Part shown: piece by piece, positions 1 to 7,722 of the stretch | How the letters are laid out: each line of letters begins with the position of its first letter | Position numbering within the stretch: position 1 is the first letter of the stretch | NCBI GenBank assembly: GCA_017469465.1 | Contig: JAFUGH010000011.1 | Coordinates: forward strand, 1 to 52,704 | From: Clostridia bacterium | GTDB taxonomy: Bacteria > Bacillota > Clostridia > TANB77 > UBA1234 | Reading direction: 5' to 3' | DNA: 52,704 bases | Notes under the pieces: model-generated | Seen by the model: the letters and a program-made list of their open reading frames with translations, nothing else | Database searches by the model: none | What the model was told of the DNA's origin: nothing | Position numbers and translations under genes: made by a program

Positions 1-105
1 AATGGACGTCCCCATTGTGCACCCATTGTGCATTCAGCCAAAATCCTCCGTCCCTATTGGTCGAAAATCCCTCCGTCTCCGTCCCCAATGGCCTAACCAG
101 CAAAT
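1..105. repeat. GC-rich repeat, inverted relative to the copy at the right window end
   Basis: The segment contains several units of the type CTCCGTCCCTATTGG and CCGTCCCCAATGG. Its reverse complement recurs almost base for base at 52540-52656. A related unit forms the 32-bp arms of the inverted repeat at 9959-10037. It is non-coding and much richer in GC than its surroundings. It looks like a dispersed intergenic repeat family; its position at both ends suggests the window is a contig that ended in repeats. Confidence 0.8.
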
Positions 106-133
106 TGTAATTTGAAGGATAGGAGTTTGTCAA

Positions 134-1730
134 ATGAAAAAAATTTGTATAAAATTCTTGTGTGTTACATTATTGATTGCAGTTGTTTATATGAATATTT
201 TTAGCATTAGTCAAGCTAAATTTAATATGGCGTATTTATATGGTAATTATGATTACATATCATTAGTGGAAAGAACAAAAGGAGCTTTAAATGAAGTATC
301 TCCAAGTTATTTTGATCTTGATGCTAATGGAAATTTGCAATTAAATGTTGTGGATGCAAAGCTTGTGACAAATATGCATGAAAAAGGAATTAAAGTGGTT
401 CCATTTTTAAGTAATCATTGGGATCGAGCAAAAGGGAGAAGAGCACTACAAAATGCAGACAAATTGGCTACACAAATTGTGAATGCAATTGAAAAATATC
501 ATTTGGATGGAGTCAATATAGATTTAGAAAACTTGACGGAAGTGGATAAAAATAATTATACAAATTTGGTAAAGACAATTAAAAGAAAATTACCAACAGG
601 AAAAACTATTTCCATTGCAGTAGCAGCTAATCCTAAGGGCTGGAATACGGGCTGGCAAGGGTCTTATGACTATAAAGAACTTGGTACTATTGCAGACTAT
701 ATTATGCTTATGGCTTATGATGAACATTATGAAGGAAGCGAAGCGGGTCCAATTGCTAGTATTGAATTTGTGGAAGATTCAATTAAGTACGCGTTAAAAT
801 ATATTTCATGTGATAAATTAGTGTTAGGTGTAGCTTTTTATGGACGCTATTGGAATAGAAATACACGGATTAGGAGGATATGGAGTTGTTAGTACGAAGA
901 TACAAAATTTATTGAACAATTATCCATCTGAAGTGATTTATGATGAAATAAGCGATTCTGCAAGGGCAACAATAACTATTCAAGAAGGACAAACTTATCC
1001 AGTAATTAGTGGAAGAACCTTGACACCAGGAACTTACATATTTTGGTATGAAAATGAGAGAAGCTTAACAAAAAAATTACAATTAATTCATCGATATAAC
1101 TTAAAAGGAAGTGGCATTTGGAGTTTAGGGCAGGAAACATCAGACACTTGGAATTATTATAACAATATAGTAAATGGAAAACTAGATAATAACATTAGGA
1201 TTAGTCAGGAATTTAGTGATGTACCAGTAAGTCATTGGGCACATGATGCGATTAAAGTAGCAAAAGAAAAAGGTTGGATTTTTGGAAGAAGCGAACGATA
1301 TTTTGAGCCAGATGGAACACTTACAAGAGCCGAATTTGCTACTTTAATGACAAGAATGATGGGATATAGTTATGCCAATACAGGAGATTTCTATTTAGAT
1401 ATCAAAGATCACTGGGCAAGAAATCATATTAATGCTATTACACAAGCACAACTCATGAATGGGTATCACAATGGTTTATTTTGGCCCGATAATGTTGTTA
1501 CAAGAGAAGAAGTAGCTAAAGTGTTATCATTATTAATAAATGATGCAAAGGAAAATAAAAATGATAATTTTTCAGATGTGTCAAAAGAAAGATGGTCATA
1601 TGAATATATTCAAAAACTTAGTAATTTAGGAGCTTTTGAGGGATATGCGGACGGAACTTTTCAACCTCAAAAACCAATCAAACGCTCAGAAATGGTGACA
1701 GTACTGCAAAGAATTTTCATTAATAATTGA
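134..1730 (+). CDS. GH18 glycosidase with three SLH domains, read through a CGG +1 frameshift
   Basis: Secreted glycoside hydrolase family 18 protein of the YaaH/SleL-like type, anchored by S-layer homology domains; probably acts on peptidoglycan or other cell-surface glycans. A signal peptide covers residues 1-28. The catalytic stretch DGVNIDLE places the presumed acid at E132. Frame 1 runs from ATG 134 and would stop at 890-892. The in-frame CGG at 866-868 (codon 245) is the break: skipping c866 continues as G-L-G-G-Y-G, the expected GH18 segment, and runs to 1730, about 531 residues in all. Three SLH repeats follow (FSDVPVSHW, FYLDIKDHW, FSDVSKERW). The paralogue at 3688 shares the catalytic domain but has no SLH domains. 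The TGA stop overlaps the -35 box of the next, foreign-looking gene. An ordinary frameshifted pseudogene is the alternative reading. Confidence 0.85.
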
Positions 1731-1755
1731 CAAATAGACATAATCATGCTACAAT
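1727..1755 (+). promoter_or_regulatory. Promoter of the small membrane protein cassette
   Basis: TTGACA at 1727-1732 and TACAAT at 1750-1755 are separated by 17 bp. The -35 box overlaps the stop codon of the GH18-SLH gene. A short leader with an ATGCAT-containing hairpin follows, then AAGGAGG upstream of the ATG at 1847. Confidence 0.6.
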
Positions 1756-1846
1756 AACGATTGAGTGTAATTGACATAAATGGGAGTATGCATTTGCGTA
1801 TATGCATTCCTGGACGCTTTGACAAATATTTTTAAGGAGGCAGAAT

Positions 1847-2086
1847 ATGTTCTCGAGAGTTGTTCGGTCACTTCTTATCATGCTTTTGGTTCCATTGGCA
1901 GTACTGATCATCTATTGGGTGATTCGTACTGGAGAAGCTGGATTCCAAAATGCGTGGCAGATGGTCGTTAGTCAGGTTACTGATTTTTGGGCAACCATTG
2001 CTAATGAACCCAAGAAGCTGGTTGCAGATGTGAAGTTCTGGCAGTTTGTTGGAACGGCACTTGTACTGGCGATGTTCAAAAACTAG
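1847..2086 (+). CDS. Small two-helix membrane protein 1 (79 aa), unknown function
   Basis: Not recognised. A basic N-terminus leads into a hydrophobic helix (about residues 8-26), then a roughly 30-residue polar/aromatic loop and a second helix near the C-terminus. The AAGGAGG ribosome-binding site is well spaced before ATG 1847. It is the first of four small genes (to 3255) with the same architecture, apparently diverged paralogues. Its codons (CTT, CTG, TCG, and CGG at 1865-1867 for Arg) are unlike those of the AT-rich neighbours, suggesting recent acquisition. If CGG is shifted in this host the product would be truncated after a short tail. Holin-like or bacteriocin-like roles are possible but nothing specific supports either. 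Confidence 0.6.
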   Translation: MFSRVVRSLLIMLLVPLAVLIIYWVIRTGEAGFQNAWQMVVSQVTDFWATIANEPKKLVADVKFWQFVGTALVLAMFKN

Positions 2087-2112
2087 AAGAAGAACTAGAA
2101 GGAGGAATCCTA

Positions 2113-2370
2113 ATGAAGAAGCGTCTTATCGGTTTTGGAATTTCAGTACTCGTCATGACCGTGATAATGCTGTGGCTTCCTTGTGTTTGGACTGGTCTTA
2201 AGGCCATTTGGGCACACGGTGGCCATGCATTTGCTAATGCTTTTATGAACGACGTAAGGGCTATCACGGTGGACAAAATCGTGGTTAGCCTCATTGATTC
2301 GATGGCGGCATACGGAGTCTTTAGTCTCGTACGGAGACTTCTTAAGAAGCCGCCGAGAACTACTACGTAA
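2113..2370 (+). CDS. Small two-helix membrane protein 2 (85 aa), unknown function
   Basis: Not recognised. Two hydrophobic segments (about residues 7-25 and 55-72) flank a polar loop, with a basic tail RRLLKKP. The stretch AITVDKIVV..Y..F.L.R aligns by eye with AITPHGVVV..Y..F.L.R in the protein at 3019, so the two are homologous. It lies 26 bp after the previous gene, behind a GAAGGAGG site, and is probably co-transcribed with it. A strong terminator follows at 2376. CGG at 2332-2334 encodes Arg in frame. Composition is higher in GC than native genes. Confidence 0.6.
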   Translation: MKKRLIGFGISVLVMTVIMLWLPCVWTGLKAIWAHGGHAFANAFMNDVRAITVDKIVVSLIDSMAAYGVFSLVRRLLKKPPRTTT

Positions 2371-2375
2371 TAAAG

Positions 2376-2419
2376 AGAGTGTGTGGAAATCCACGTTGTG
2401 GAGCCACACACTCTTTTTC
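2376..2419 (+). terminator. Terminator with conserved bulged double stem (copy 1)
   Basis: The outer arms AGAGTGTGTGG and CCACACACTCT enclose AAA, an inner stem TCCAC/GTGGA and a single G, then a T-run. The terminators at 2844 and 3261 repeat this layout with different outer-stem sequences. Confidence 0.85.
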
Positions 2420-2451
2420 TGACACCAAGGGGACAGAGTAGTTTGGTAAAA

Positions 2452-2480
2452 TTGACTAATTTACATAATTATGATATAAT
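2452..2480 (+). promoter_or_regulatory. Promoter of small membrane protein 3
   Basis: TTGACT at 2452-2457 and TATAAT at 2475-2480 with 17-bp spacing. The leader that follows contains a hairpin, GAGAGT pairing with ACTCTC (about 2505-2538), before the ribosome-binding site AAGGAGA. Confidence 0.7.
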
Positions 2481-2568
2481 AATACTAGAATTTAAATTTC
2501 TTTTGAGAGTTAGAATGAAGAGTCATTACTCACTCTCAGAATCGACCGAAAGGAAGGAGATTTACCAC

Positions 2569-2832
2569 ATGAAGAATATCACCAAGGTTGTATTTTTTTT
2601 CATTAATTCGGCAATTTGGGCGGCAGTGATTCTGCTTACCCCGGCGCTGGTAAATGCTCTTGAAAAGAGCTTTCAGCGAGGTTTTTCCAATTTTACTCCC
2701 ACGTGGAATGCAACGATAGACATGATAACCCTTAGGTATGTGCTAATCGCACTGCTTGCTGGTGTAATCATCAATCTCGTTGCTAAACTAATCAATATGA
2801 TTAGCAGCATTAGGAGAAAAGGAGGAAGATAA
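2569..2832 (+). CDS. Small two-helix membrane protein 3 (87 aa), unknown function
   Basis: Not recognised. The ATG at 2569 follows GGAAGGAG at good spacing; upstream in-frame codons lie inside the promoter and leader and are not part of the gene. Two hydrophobic helices (about residues 6-26 and 54-76) surround a polar loop, and the tail is basic (RRKGGR). Architecture and length match its three neighbours. It has its own promoter at 2452 and a terminator of the shared bulged design at 2844. Codon use is foreign to the host genes. Confidence 0.6.
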   Translation: MKNITKVVFFFINSAIWAAVILLTPALVNALEKSFQRGFSNFTPTWNATIDMITLRYVLIALLAGVIINLVAKLINMISSIRRKGGR

Positions 2833-2843
2833 TAGAGGATGAG

Positions 2844-2887
2844 AAAGGACGTGGAATCCCACAAGTGTGGAGCCGCGTCCTTTTTTT
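2844..2887 (+). terminator. Terminator with conserved bulged double stem (copy 2)
   Basis: Outer arms AAAGGACGTGG and CCGCGTCCTTT, an AA bulge, an inner CCCAC/GTGTGG stem, a single G, then seven T. Same layout as copies 1 and 3. Confidence 0.85.
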
Positions 2888-2907
2888 CGTTTAAAAATTA
2901 GTCATTA

Positions 2908-2936
2908 TTGACGAATTAACATAATTATGCTAAAAT
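2908..2936 (+). promoter_or_regulatory. Promoter of small membrane protein 4
   Basis: TTGACG at 2908-2913 and TAAAAT at 2931-2936 with 17-bp spacing. The leader folds with TTGGGGAT near 2960 pairing to ATCCCCAA near 2997, ending just before the AAAGGAGG site. Confidence 0.65.
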
Positions 2937-3018
2937 AATTGTTGAGTTAAAACTCTACTTTGGGGATGCCGTCCGGTGGATGGTAAATCTGAATCCCCAA
3001 AAAGGAAAGGAGGATCCC

Positions 3019-3255
3019 ATGAAGGGATTTGTTCGGTTCCTCATCGCCATTATTAGTGGCAGTGCTGTGCTGCTGTTCCGCAGCGCAGTTGTAACGTCCG
3101 CTATCTGCCTTTGGCAGAAAGGCGGACCTGCGGCCTACGCCACCTTGGTGGCATTTGGTCGCAAGGCGATTACCCCTCATGGGGTAGTCGTGGCTGCCAT
3201 TGAGGCCGCAATTCTCTACTGGCTGTTCGCCCTCATCAGGGGTAAGCGGAAGTAG
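3019..3255 (+). CDS. Small two-helix membrane protein 4 (78 aa), unknown function
   Basis: Not recognised. ATG 3019 follows AAAGGAGG. Helix 1 covers about residues 6-30, helix 2 about 53-72, and the tail is GKRK. The second half aligns by eye with the protein at 2113, so the cassette holds paralogues. GC content is clearly higher than in the surrounding genome, and CGG occurs twice as Arg (3034, 3247). It has its own promoter and a bulged terminator. Confidence 0.6.
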   Translation: MKGFVRFLIAIISGSAVLLFRSAVVTSAICLWQKGGPAAYATLVAFGRKAITPHGVVVAAIEAAILYWLFALIRGKRK

Positions 3256-3260
3256 AGGAA

Positions 3261-3306
3261 AAAGAGTGCTGGGAAAACCCACGGTGTGGAGTCCCACACT
3301 CTTTTT
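3261..3306 (+). terminator. Terminator with conserved bulged double stem (copy 3)
   Basis: AAAGAGTG pairs with CACTCTTT around an inner CCCAC/GTGTGG stem, followed by a T-run. The unpaired A-rich bulge on the 5' side and the G on the 3' side match copies 1 and 2. Confidence 0.85.
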
Positions 3307-3687
3307 CTTTATTTCATAGGAAAGTCATGCTTTCCGTATGAAACAACAAAAGCACATTCTTACGTTGCTGAAGGCAACATAAGAAAATTGAAAATCTTTG
3401 ATTTTCTAATTTCCTCTTTTGTTCTATAATAGGAAAATTATAGAAAATTTTGATTGCAAGATTTTTATTTTCGAAAAATATATAACTCATCTTTTTATTG
3501 CATGTCCGTAAGAAAAATGTAGAAATAGCTTTATAATTACGTAACATAACTTTTGAAAATCTTCTCGCTAAAATAAAAAAAGTTGACTAGGGAAGCTTGT
3601 TACACAAGACTTTCACCTGAATATGTATTGAAGTTACTAGCAAAATATGGTAAAATTATTATGTAACAAGAATAGAGGTGAGAGAAA
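3307..3687. other. AT-rich intergenic region
   Basis: No convincing gene. A small hairpin GTTGC-N5-GCAAC lies at 3364-3378. Before the second GH18 gene, TAAAAT near 3652 with a weak upstream TTGAAG could be its promoter, and AGAGGTGAG near 3675 is its ribosome-binding site. Confidence 0.5.
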
Positions 3688-5088
3688 ATGAAGAAATATG
3701 CAGTAAGTATTTTAATAGTAATTCTAATGTTAGTTCCAACAGTGGTTATGGCAATAAGTGGTGATAGAATAAGTTTGGGCTATATATATAATCCTTCAAA
3801 ATCTCACATAGAAATTGTTAATAGCTCGAATGGAAATATAAATACCGTTTCACCAACATGTTTAGACTTAAGTTTTGATGGACATTTGGTAGTGAATAAC
3901 ATATTTAGTCAAGAATTCGTTACGAATATGCATGAACAAAACATTTTAGTGACTCCGTTTTTAAGTAACCATTGGGCAAAAGGAAAAGCACAAGCCGCAC
4001 TTGCTAATGCAGAAAGTCTTGTTAATGAAATTGTTGATGTAATTAATATGTATGATTTAGATGGAATTAATGTTGATTTAGAAAACTTGAATGCAAGTGA
4101 TAAAGATAAATTAACTGAATTTATGAGAATCTTAAGAGAAAAGCTTCCTGAAGAAAAAATTGTATCGATTGCAGTTGCCTCCAATCCGGACAAATTAACT
4201 TTCAGTTGGGTTGCAGCATATGACTATGAAAATCTTGCTAAATATGCTGATTATTTAGTTTTAATGGCATATGATGAACATTCAAGCGGAGGGGTTGCTG
4301 GACCAGTAGCTAGTATTAATTTTGTGGAAGAATCAGTTAAATCAATATTAGATAGTGTTTCAAGAGATAAAGTGGTATTAGGAATGCCTTTATATGGTCG
4401 TTTTTGGAAGAATGAAAATTTAGAATTTGGTGAAGAACCTACTCCTGGTGGAGAAGCAATTATTTTATCGCAAGTGGAAAGAATTGCAAGTAGATATAAA
4501 ACAGCAATGCCAATGTACAATGAGTTTACTGGAACGGCAACTTTGACAATAGAAGTTGAATCAGGAGATAATAAAGCTTATGTGAATGGTAGATATTTGG
4601 AAGAAGGAAGTTATACAATTTGGTATGAGAATGAAGCAAGCATTACTAGAAAATTAGAAGTTATGAATCAATATGGCTTAAAAGGGGCAGCACTTTGGGC
4701 GATTGGAAATGAAGGAAGTAATTTTTGGAACTACTATGAAAAAGGATTCGATAATCAAGAATATGAATCAGAAAAAAGTATTCAGGAAAGAAAGTATTAT
4801 GAAGAAATAACTAGAATAATGAAAACGGTTAAACCACCTGAATTGACAGTTCCTTTGAAAGTTGATCATAAAATTGAAAAGGCGTTAAAAGAGAATACAA
4901 TTACTGATATTGAATTATTTGAACCAATGGAAGATGAAATGGTACATTTACCACAAGAAAATAAGCAAATAATGGTTGAACCTTTCTTAACAAATGAAAT
5001 TGTTATTATGCGAGAAAAAAACTATAAGGCATTAGAGAAAATTTCGATAGTGCATATGAGAAGGAGTTGTTTCTTAGCATCTTATTAA
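3688..5088 (+). CDS. GH18 glycosidase, YaaH/SleL-like, secreted
   Basis: Paralogue of the protein starting at 134. A signal peptide covers residues 1-22 (cleavage near VMA). The GH18 barrel carries DGINVDLE with the presumed catalytic glutamate at E132, and the family segments FLSNHWAKGKA, LMAYDEH and PLYGRFW are intact. The catalytic domain ends near residue 355 with ALWAIGNEGSNFWNYY. The last ~110 residues are charged and not recognised, replacing the SLH domains of the paralogue. Such enzymes in spore formers act on cortex or cell-wall glycans; the substrate here is inferred. No in-frame CGG and no frameshift. Confidence 0.85.
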   Translation: MKKYAVSILIVILMLVPTVVMAISGDRISLGYIYNPSKSHIEIVNSSNGNINTVSPTCLDLSFDGHLVVNNIFSQEFVTNMHEQNILVTPFLSNHWAKGKAQAALANAESLVNEIVDVINMYDLDGINVDLENLNASDKDKLTEFMRILREKLPEEKIVSIAVASNPDKLTFSWVAAYDYENLAKYADYLVLMAYDEHSSGGVAGPVASINFVEESVKSILDSVSRDKVVLGMPLYGRFWKNENLEFGEEPTPGGEAIILSQVERIASRYKTAMPMYNEFTGTATLTIEVESGDNKAYVNGRYLEEGSYTIWYENEASITRKLEVMNQYGLKGAALWAIGNEGSNFWNYYEKGFDNQEYESEKSIQERKYYEEITRIMKTVKPPELTVPLKVDHKIEKALKENTITDIELFEPMEDEMVHLPQENKQIMVEPFLTNEIVIMREKNYKALEKISIVHMRRSCFLASY

Positions 5089-5106
5089 ATAATAAAATAT
5101 AAAACG

Positions 5107-5143
5107 AATCAGCATCCTTTGATGAAGAAAGGATGCTGATTTA
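5107..5143. terminator. Bidirectional terminator
   Basis: AATCAGCATCCTTT and AAAGGATGCTGATT are perfect inverted arms around a 7-nt loop, with T/A tracts on both sides. It sits between the convergent GH18 and rqcH genes and can serve both. Confidence 0.9.
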
Positions 5144-5155
5144 ATGATGTCTATT

Positions 5156-6826
5156 TTAAACAATAATGGAATTATAATCTGTATAAACTACCATTCCAGG
5201 CTTGCTACCTGATTCTTTATGTACATACTTAACTAGAGTGTAATCTACTTCCACACGGCTAGCATCTTTAGCTTGACTATGTTTGGCAGCAATTTGTGCA
5301 GCATAAAGTAGAACTTCATCTGGTATATCATTGCTTCTAATAATGACATGGCTTCCATGTATCTTTTTGGCGTGAAGCCAAGTATCTGTTTTTCTAGCAA
5401 TTTTAAATGTTAATTTATCGTTTTGAAGATTGTTTCTTCCAACTAAAATTTCAATTCCATCTTTTTCATATCGAATTGGCTCAGAAGGTAAATCTCTATG
5501 TTTATTCCTTTTACCATTTTTTTTCATGATACCAGAAGAGATTAGTTCATCACGAATGTCATCTACTTCATTTAAAACTTGTGCTTCTTGTAAGTTGAAA
5601 AGTACAGATTCTAAATAGTGAATATCTTTTTCATAAGACTGTTTATTTTCAGCAGCATACAAAATAGATTTCTTTAATTTGGCATATTTTTTAAAATATT
5701 GTTGAGCATTTTGAGCTGGAGTACGATTGGATATTAAAGGAATTTCTATCATTTTATTATTATCATAAAAGTTTTCTACTTCTAATTTTTCCATTCCAAT
5801 TTTCATTCGATAAATATTTGAACTGATTAAATCACCATATTGCCTATATTTTTCTAAATTATCTTCTTCCTTTAAAATTTCTAAAGATTGAGTCAATTTT
5901 TTATTTAGTTTTCCAAGCTGTGTATTGATTTCTCTCTCAATATTTAATTTAGCATTTTTTAAAATAGAAACTTGTTCCTTTGAACTATAAAATTGATCTA
6001 AAAGCTGTGAACAAGAAGTAAAAGAAGGCTCTGAAGCATTGGTAATATAATAATCCTTCCCGTTTGTAGTAAAAGTTACGTTGATTTGATTTAACTGAAT
6101 ATTTGTTATAACCTCCTTAATATAGTCATAAACTTTCATTAGTTTATTGGTAGAGGTATTAGCTACAAGTTCATTTTCATCAAGATTTAATGTAATGCAA
6201 GCACCTTGTAAGAAAGATTTGCTAATTCCCACATACTTATTAGCAATAGCGTTGCTAATAGAAAGTTCTTTTTCTAAAGAATTTTCAAATTCTTGAAAAG
6301 ATGTTTCTAGAAAGTTTAATTTTCCAAGAGAGGAAGGAACAATGTATTTTCTTCCTGGTAATACTTCTCTTACAGAACTCATAAAACTCGTAACATGCTT
6401 CATTGAATCTATAATCTTATCCTCATCAATTAAAATAACATTACTATACTTACCCATTAATTCTATGACAAGCTGTTTTTGGACATAGTCACCAAAATCG
6501 TTAATGTTTTCAAATCTGATAAAAATGACTCTATCTAAATCCTTTTGAGTAATTTCAAGGATTTTACCACCTTGCATATATTTCCTTAAAATCATGCAAA
6601 ATTGTGGGGCAGTGATAGGATTTTCACGTGTTCCATTTGTTAAGTGTAACCTTGAATTGTTTGCATCAATTGATATTAATAATTTAACATTATTTCTATC
6701 TTGAGTATGAACTGATAAAATGATTTCACTTTTATTAGGCACATATATTTTTTCAATACGACTATTTGTAAGGGTATTGTTTAATTCGTTTACTATGCTT
6801 TTAGTAGTAATTCCATCAAATGACAT
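5156..6826 (-). CDS. rqcH: RqcH (NFACT family), ribosome-associated quality control
   Basis: Bacterial Rqc2 homologue that binds stalled 50S subunits and directs alanine tailing of the nascent chain; also annotated as fibronectin-binding protein FbpA. The start is ATG at 6826 (MSFDGITTK), after AAAGGAAG on the minus strand; 26 further upstream codons are open but lack family similarity. Length 556 aa is typical. The NFACT-N domain includes the conserved D98-R99 pair in QKDLDRV, a coiled-coil follows (about residues 290-420), and the NFACT-R motif TWLHA..IHGSHVII lies near the C-terminus. A ribosome-rescue factor is relevant here because in-frame CGG codons may stall ribosomes in this organism. 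Confidence 0.93.
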   Translation of the reverse strand: MSFDGITTKSIVNELNNTLTNSRIEKIYVPNKSEIILSVHTQDRNNVKLLISIDANNSRLHLTNGTRENPITAPQFCMILRKYMQGGKILEITQKDLDRVIFIRFENINDFGDYVQKQLVIELMGKYSNVILIDEDKIIDSMKHVTSFMSSVREVLPGRKYIVPSSLGKLNFLETSFQEFENSLEKELSISNAIANKYVGISKSFLQGACITLNLDENELVANTSTNKLMKVYDYIKEVITNIQLNQINVTFTTNGKDYYITNASEPSFTSCSQLLDQFYSSKEQVSILKNAKLNIEREINTQLGKLNKKLTQSLEILKEEDNLEKYRQYGDLISSNIYRMKIGMEKLEVENFYDNNKMIEIPLISNRTPAQNAQQYFKKYAKLKKSILYAAENKQSYEKDIHYLESVLFNLQEAQVLNEVDDIRDELISSGIMKKNGKRNKHRDLPSEPIRYEKDGIEILVGRNNLQNDKLTFKIARKTDTWLHAKKIHGSHVIIRSNDIPDEVLLYAAQIAAKHSQAKDASRVEVDYTLVKYVHKESGSKPGMVVYTDYNSIIV

Positions 6827-6954
6827 AAAAATCTTCCTTTCATGTTGGGGCTTTTCACGAACGTCCCCAAGTCCAAGTATAACATAAATAGGAAGTATTT
6901 GCAATTTACATCAAAAGTTAATATAATACTTGTATATAGGAGGCATCAAATTCA

Positions 6955-7632
6955 ATGAAAAAAAATAAGAAAGTAGAGAAAAGAGTTTATAAAACAAATA
7001 CTAAATTACTGGGAAAAATGTTAATTGCAATAGTTATCCTATTTTTTATTGTTATATTGGCAGTTCCAGTGAAAAACGGTATCACATATTTATATTTAAA
7101 TAGTTGGGAATGGCATGATATCAGTAATTATAATATAAAATTCAAACTTCCTCGAGCCTATAAAAATTTGGAAACTACTAAAAACAATAATTTAGATTTG
7201 TCATCTTCATTAATTTCAACTGATACATCAATAAAAGTAAATGAAAATTATGTTTCTAAAAGACCGGAAATAGTCTATTCAGGCGGAAACACTTTCAGTG
7301 GAGTAAGTTTGATGATTCAGTGTTTAGCTACGCCGAAGACTACTAAAACATTAGAAGAAATTGCTGACAGTCAACATGTTTTGGTAAAAATATATTACGA
7401 AGATGATTATACAATTGACGAACCCAAAAAAGAATATGTTAGTGTGCTTGGAACGGATGCGATTAGAACATCTACTAATTTGATAAATAAGGATGGTGCT
7501 AAAACAATCATTAATTATTTAGTACCAATGGACAATCAAGAAGTAACTATAACATTCATGGGAGAACAAAAAAATGTACAAAATGCTGAAAATGAAATAA
7601 GAAGAATTATTGAACAAATGCAGTCTGCATAA
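6955..7632 (+). CDS. Membrane-anchored extracytoplasmic protein, unknown
   Basis: Not recognised. The 225-aa protein has a lysine-rich cytoplasmic start (residues 1-20), one transmembrane helix (about 21-45), and an extracytoplasmic domain of mixed beta/alpha composition. The helix-plus-domain layout and the segment WHDISNYNIKFKLP resemble small lipoprotein-like surface proteins, but no catalytic motif is visible. GGAGG precedes ATG 6955. It is divergent from rqcH and about 90 bp upstream of the nrdD-like gene. Confidence 0.6.
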   Translation: MKKNKKVEKRVYKTNTKLLGKMLIAIVILFFIVILAVPVKNGITYLYLNSWEWHDISNYNIKFKLPRAYKNLETTKNNNLDLSSSLISTDTSIKVNENYVSKRPEIVYSGGNTFSGVSLMIQCLATPKTTKTLEEIADSQHVLVKIYYEDDYTIDEPKKEYVSVLGTDAIRTSTNLINKDGAKTIINYLVPMDNQEVTITFMGEQKNVQNAENEIRRIIEQMQSA

Positions 7633-7722
7633 AATGATAAGCTTTTTGATAAAGATTTTTAGAGTAACCGAAATCTTTTGTGTACATAAAATATAAAGAG
7701 TACGAAAGATGGAGGTGATAAA

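Noticed and set aside
3314-3547. 77-codon open frame on the minus strand in the gap before the second GH18 gene
   Set aside because: Low-complexity composition, no ribosome-binding site and no family-like features.
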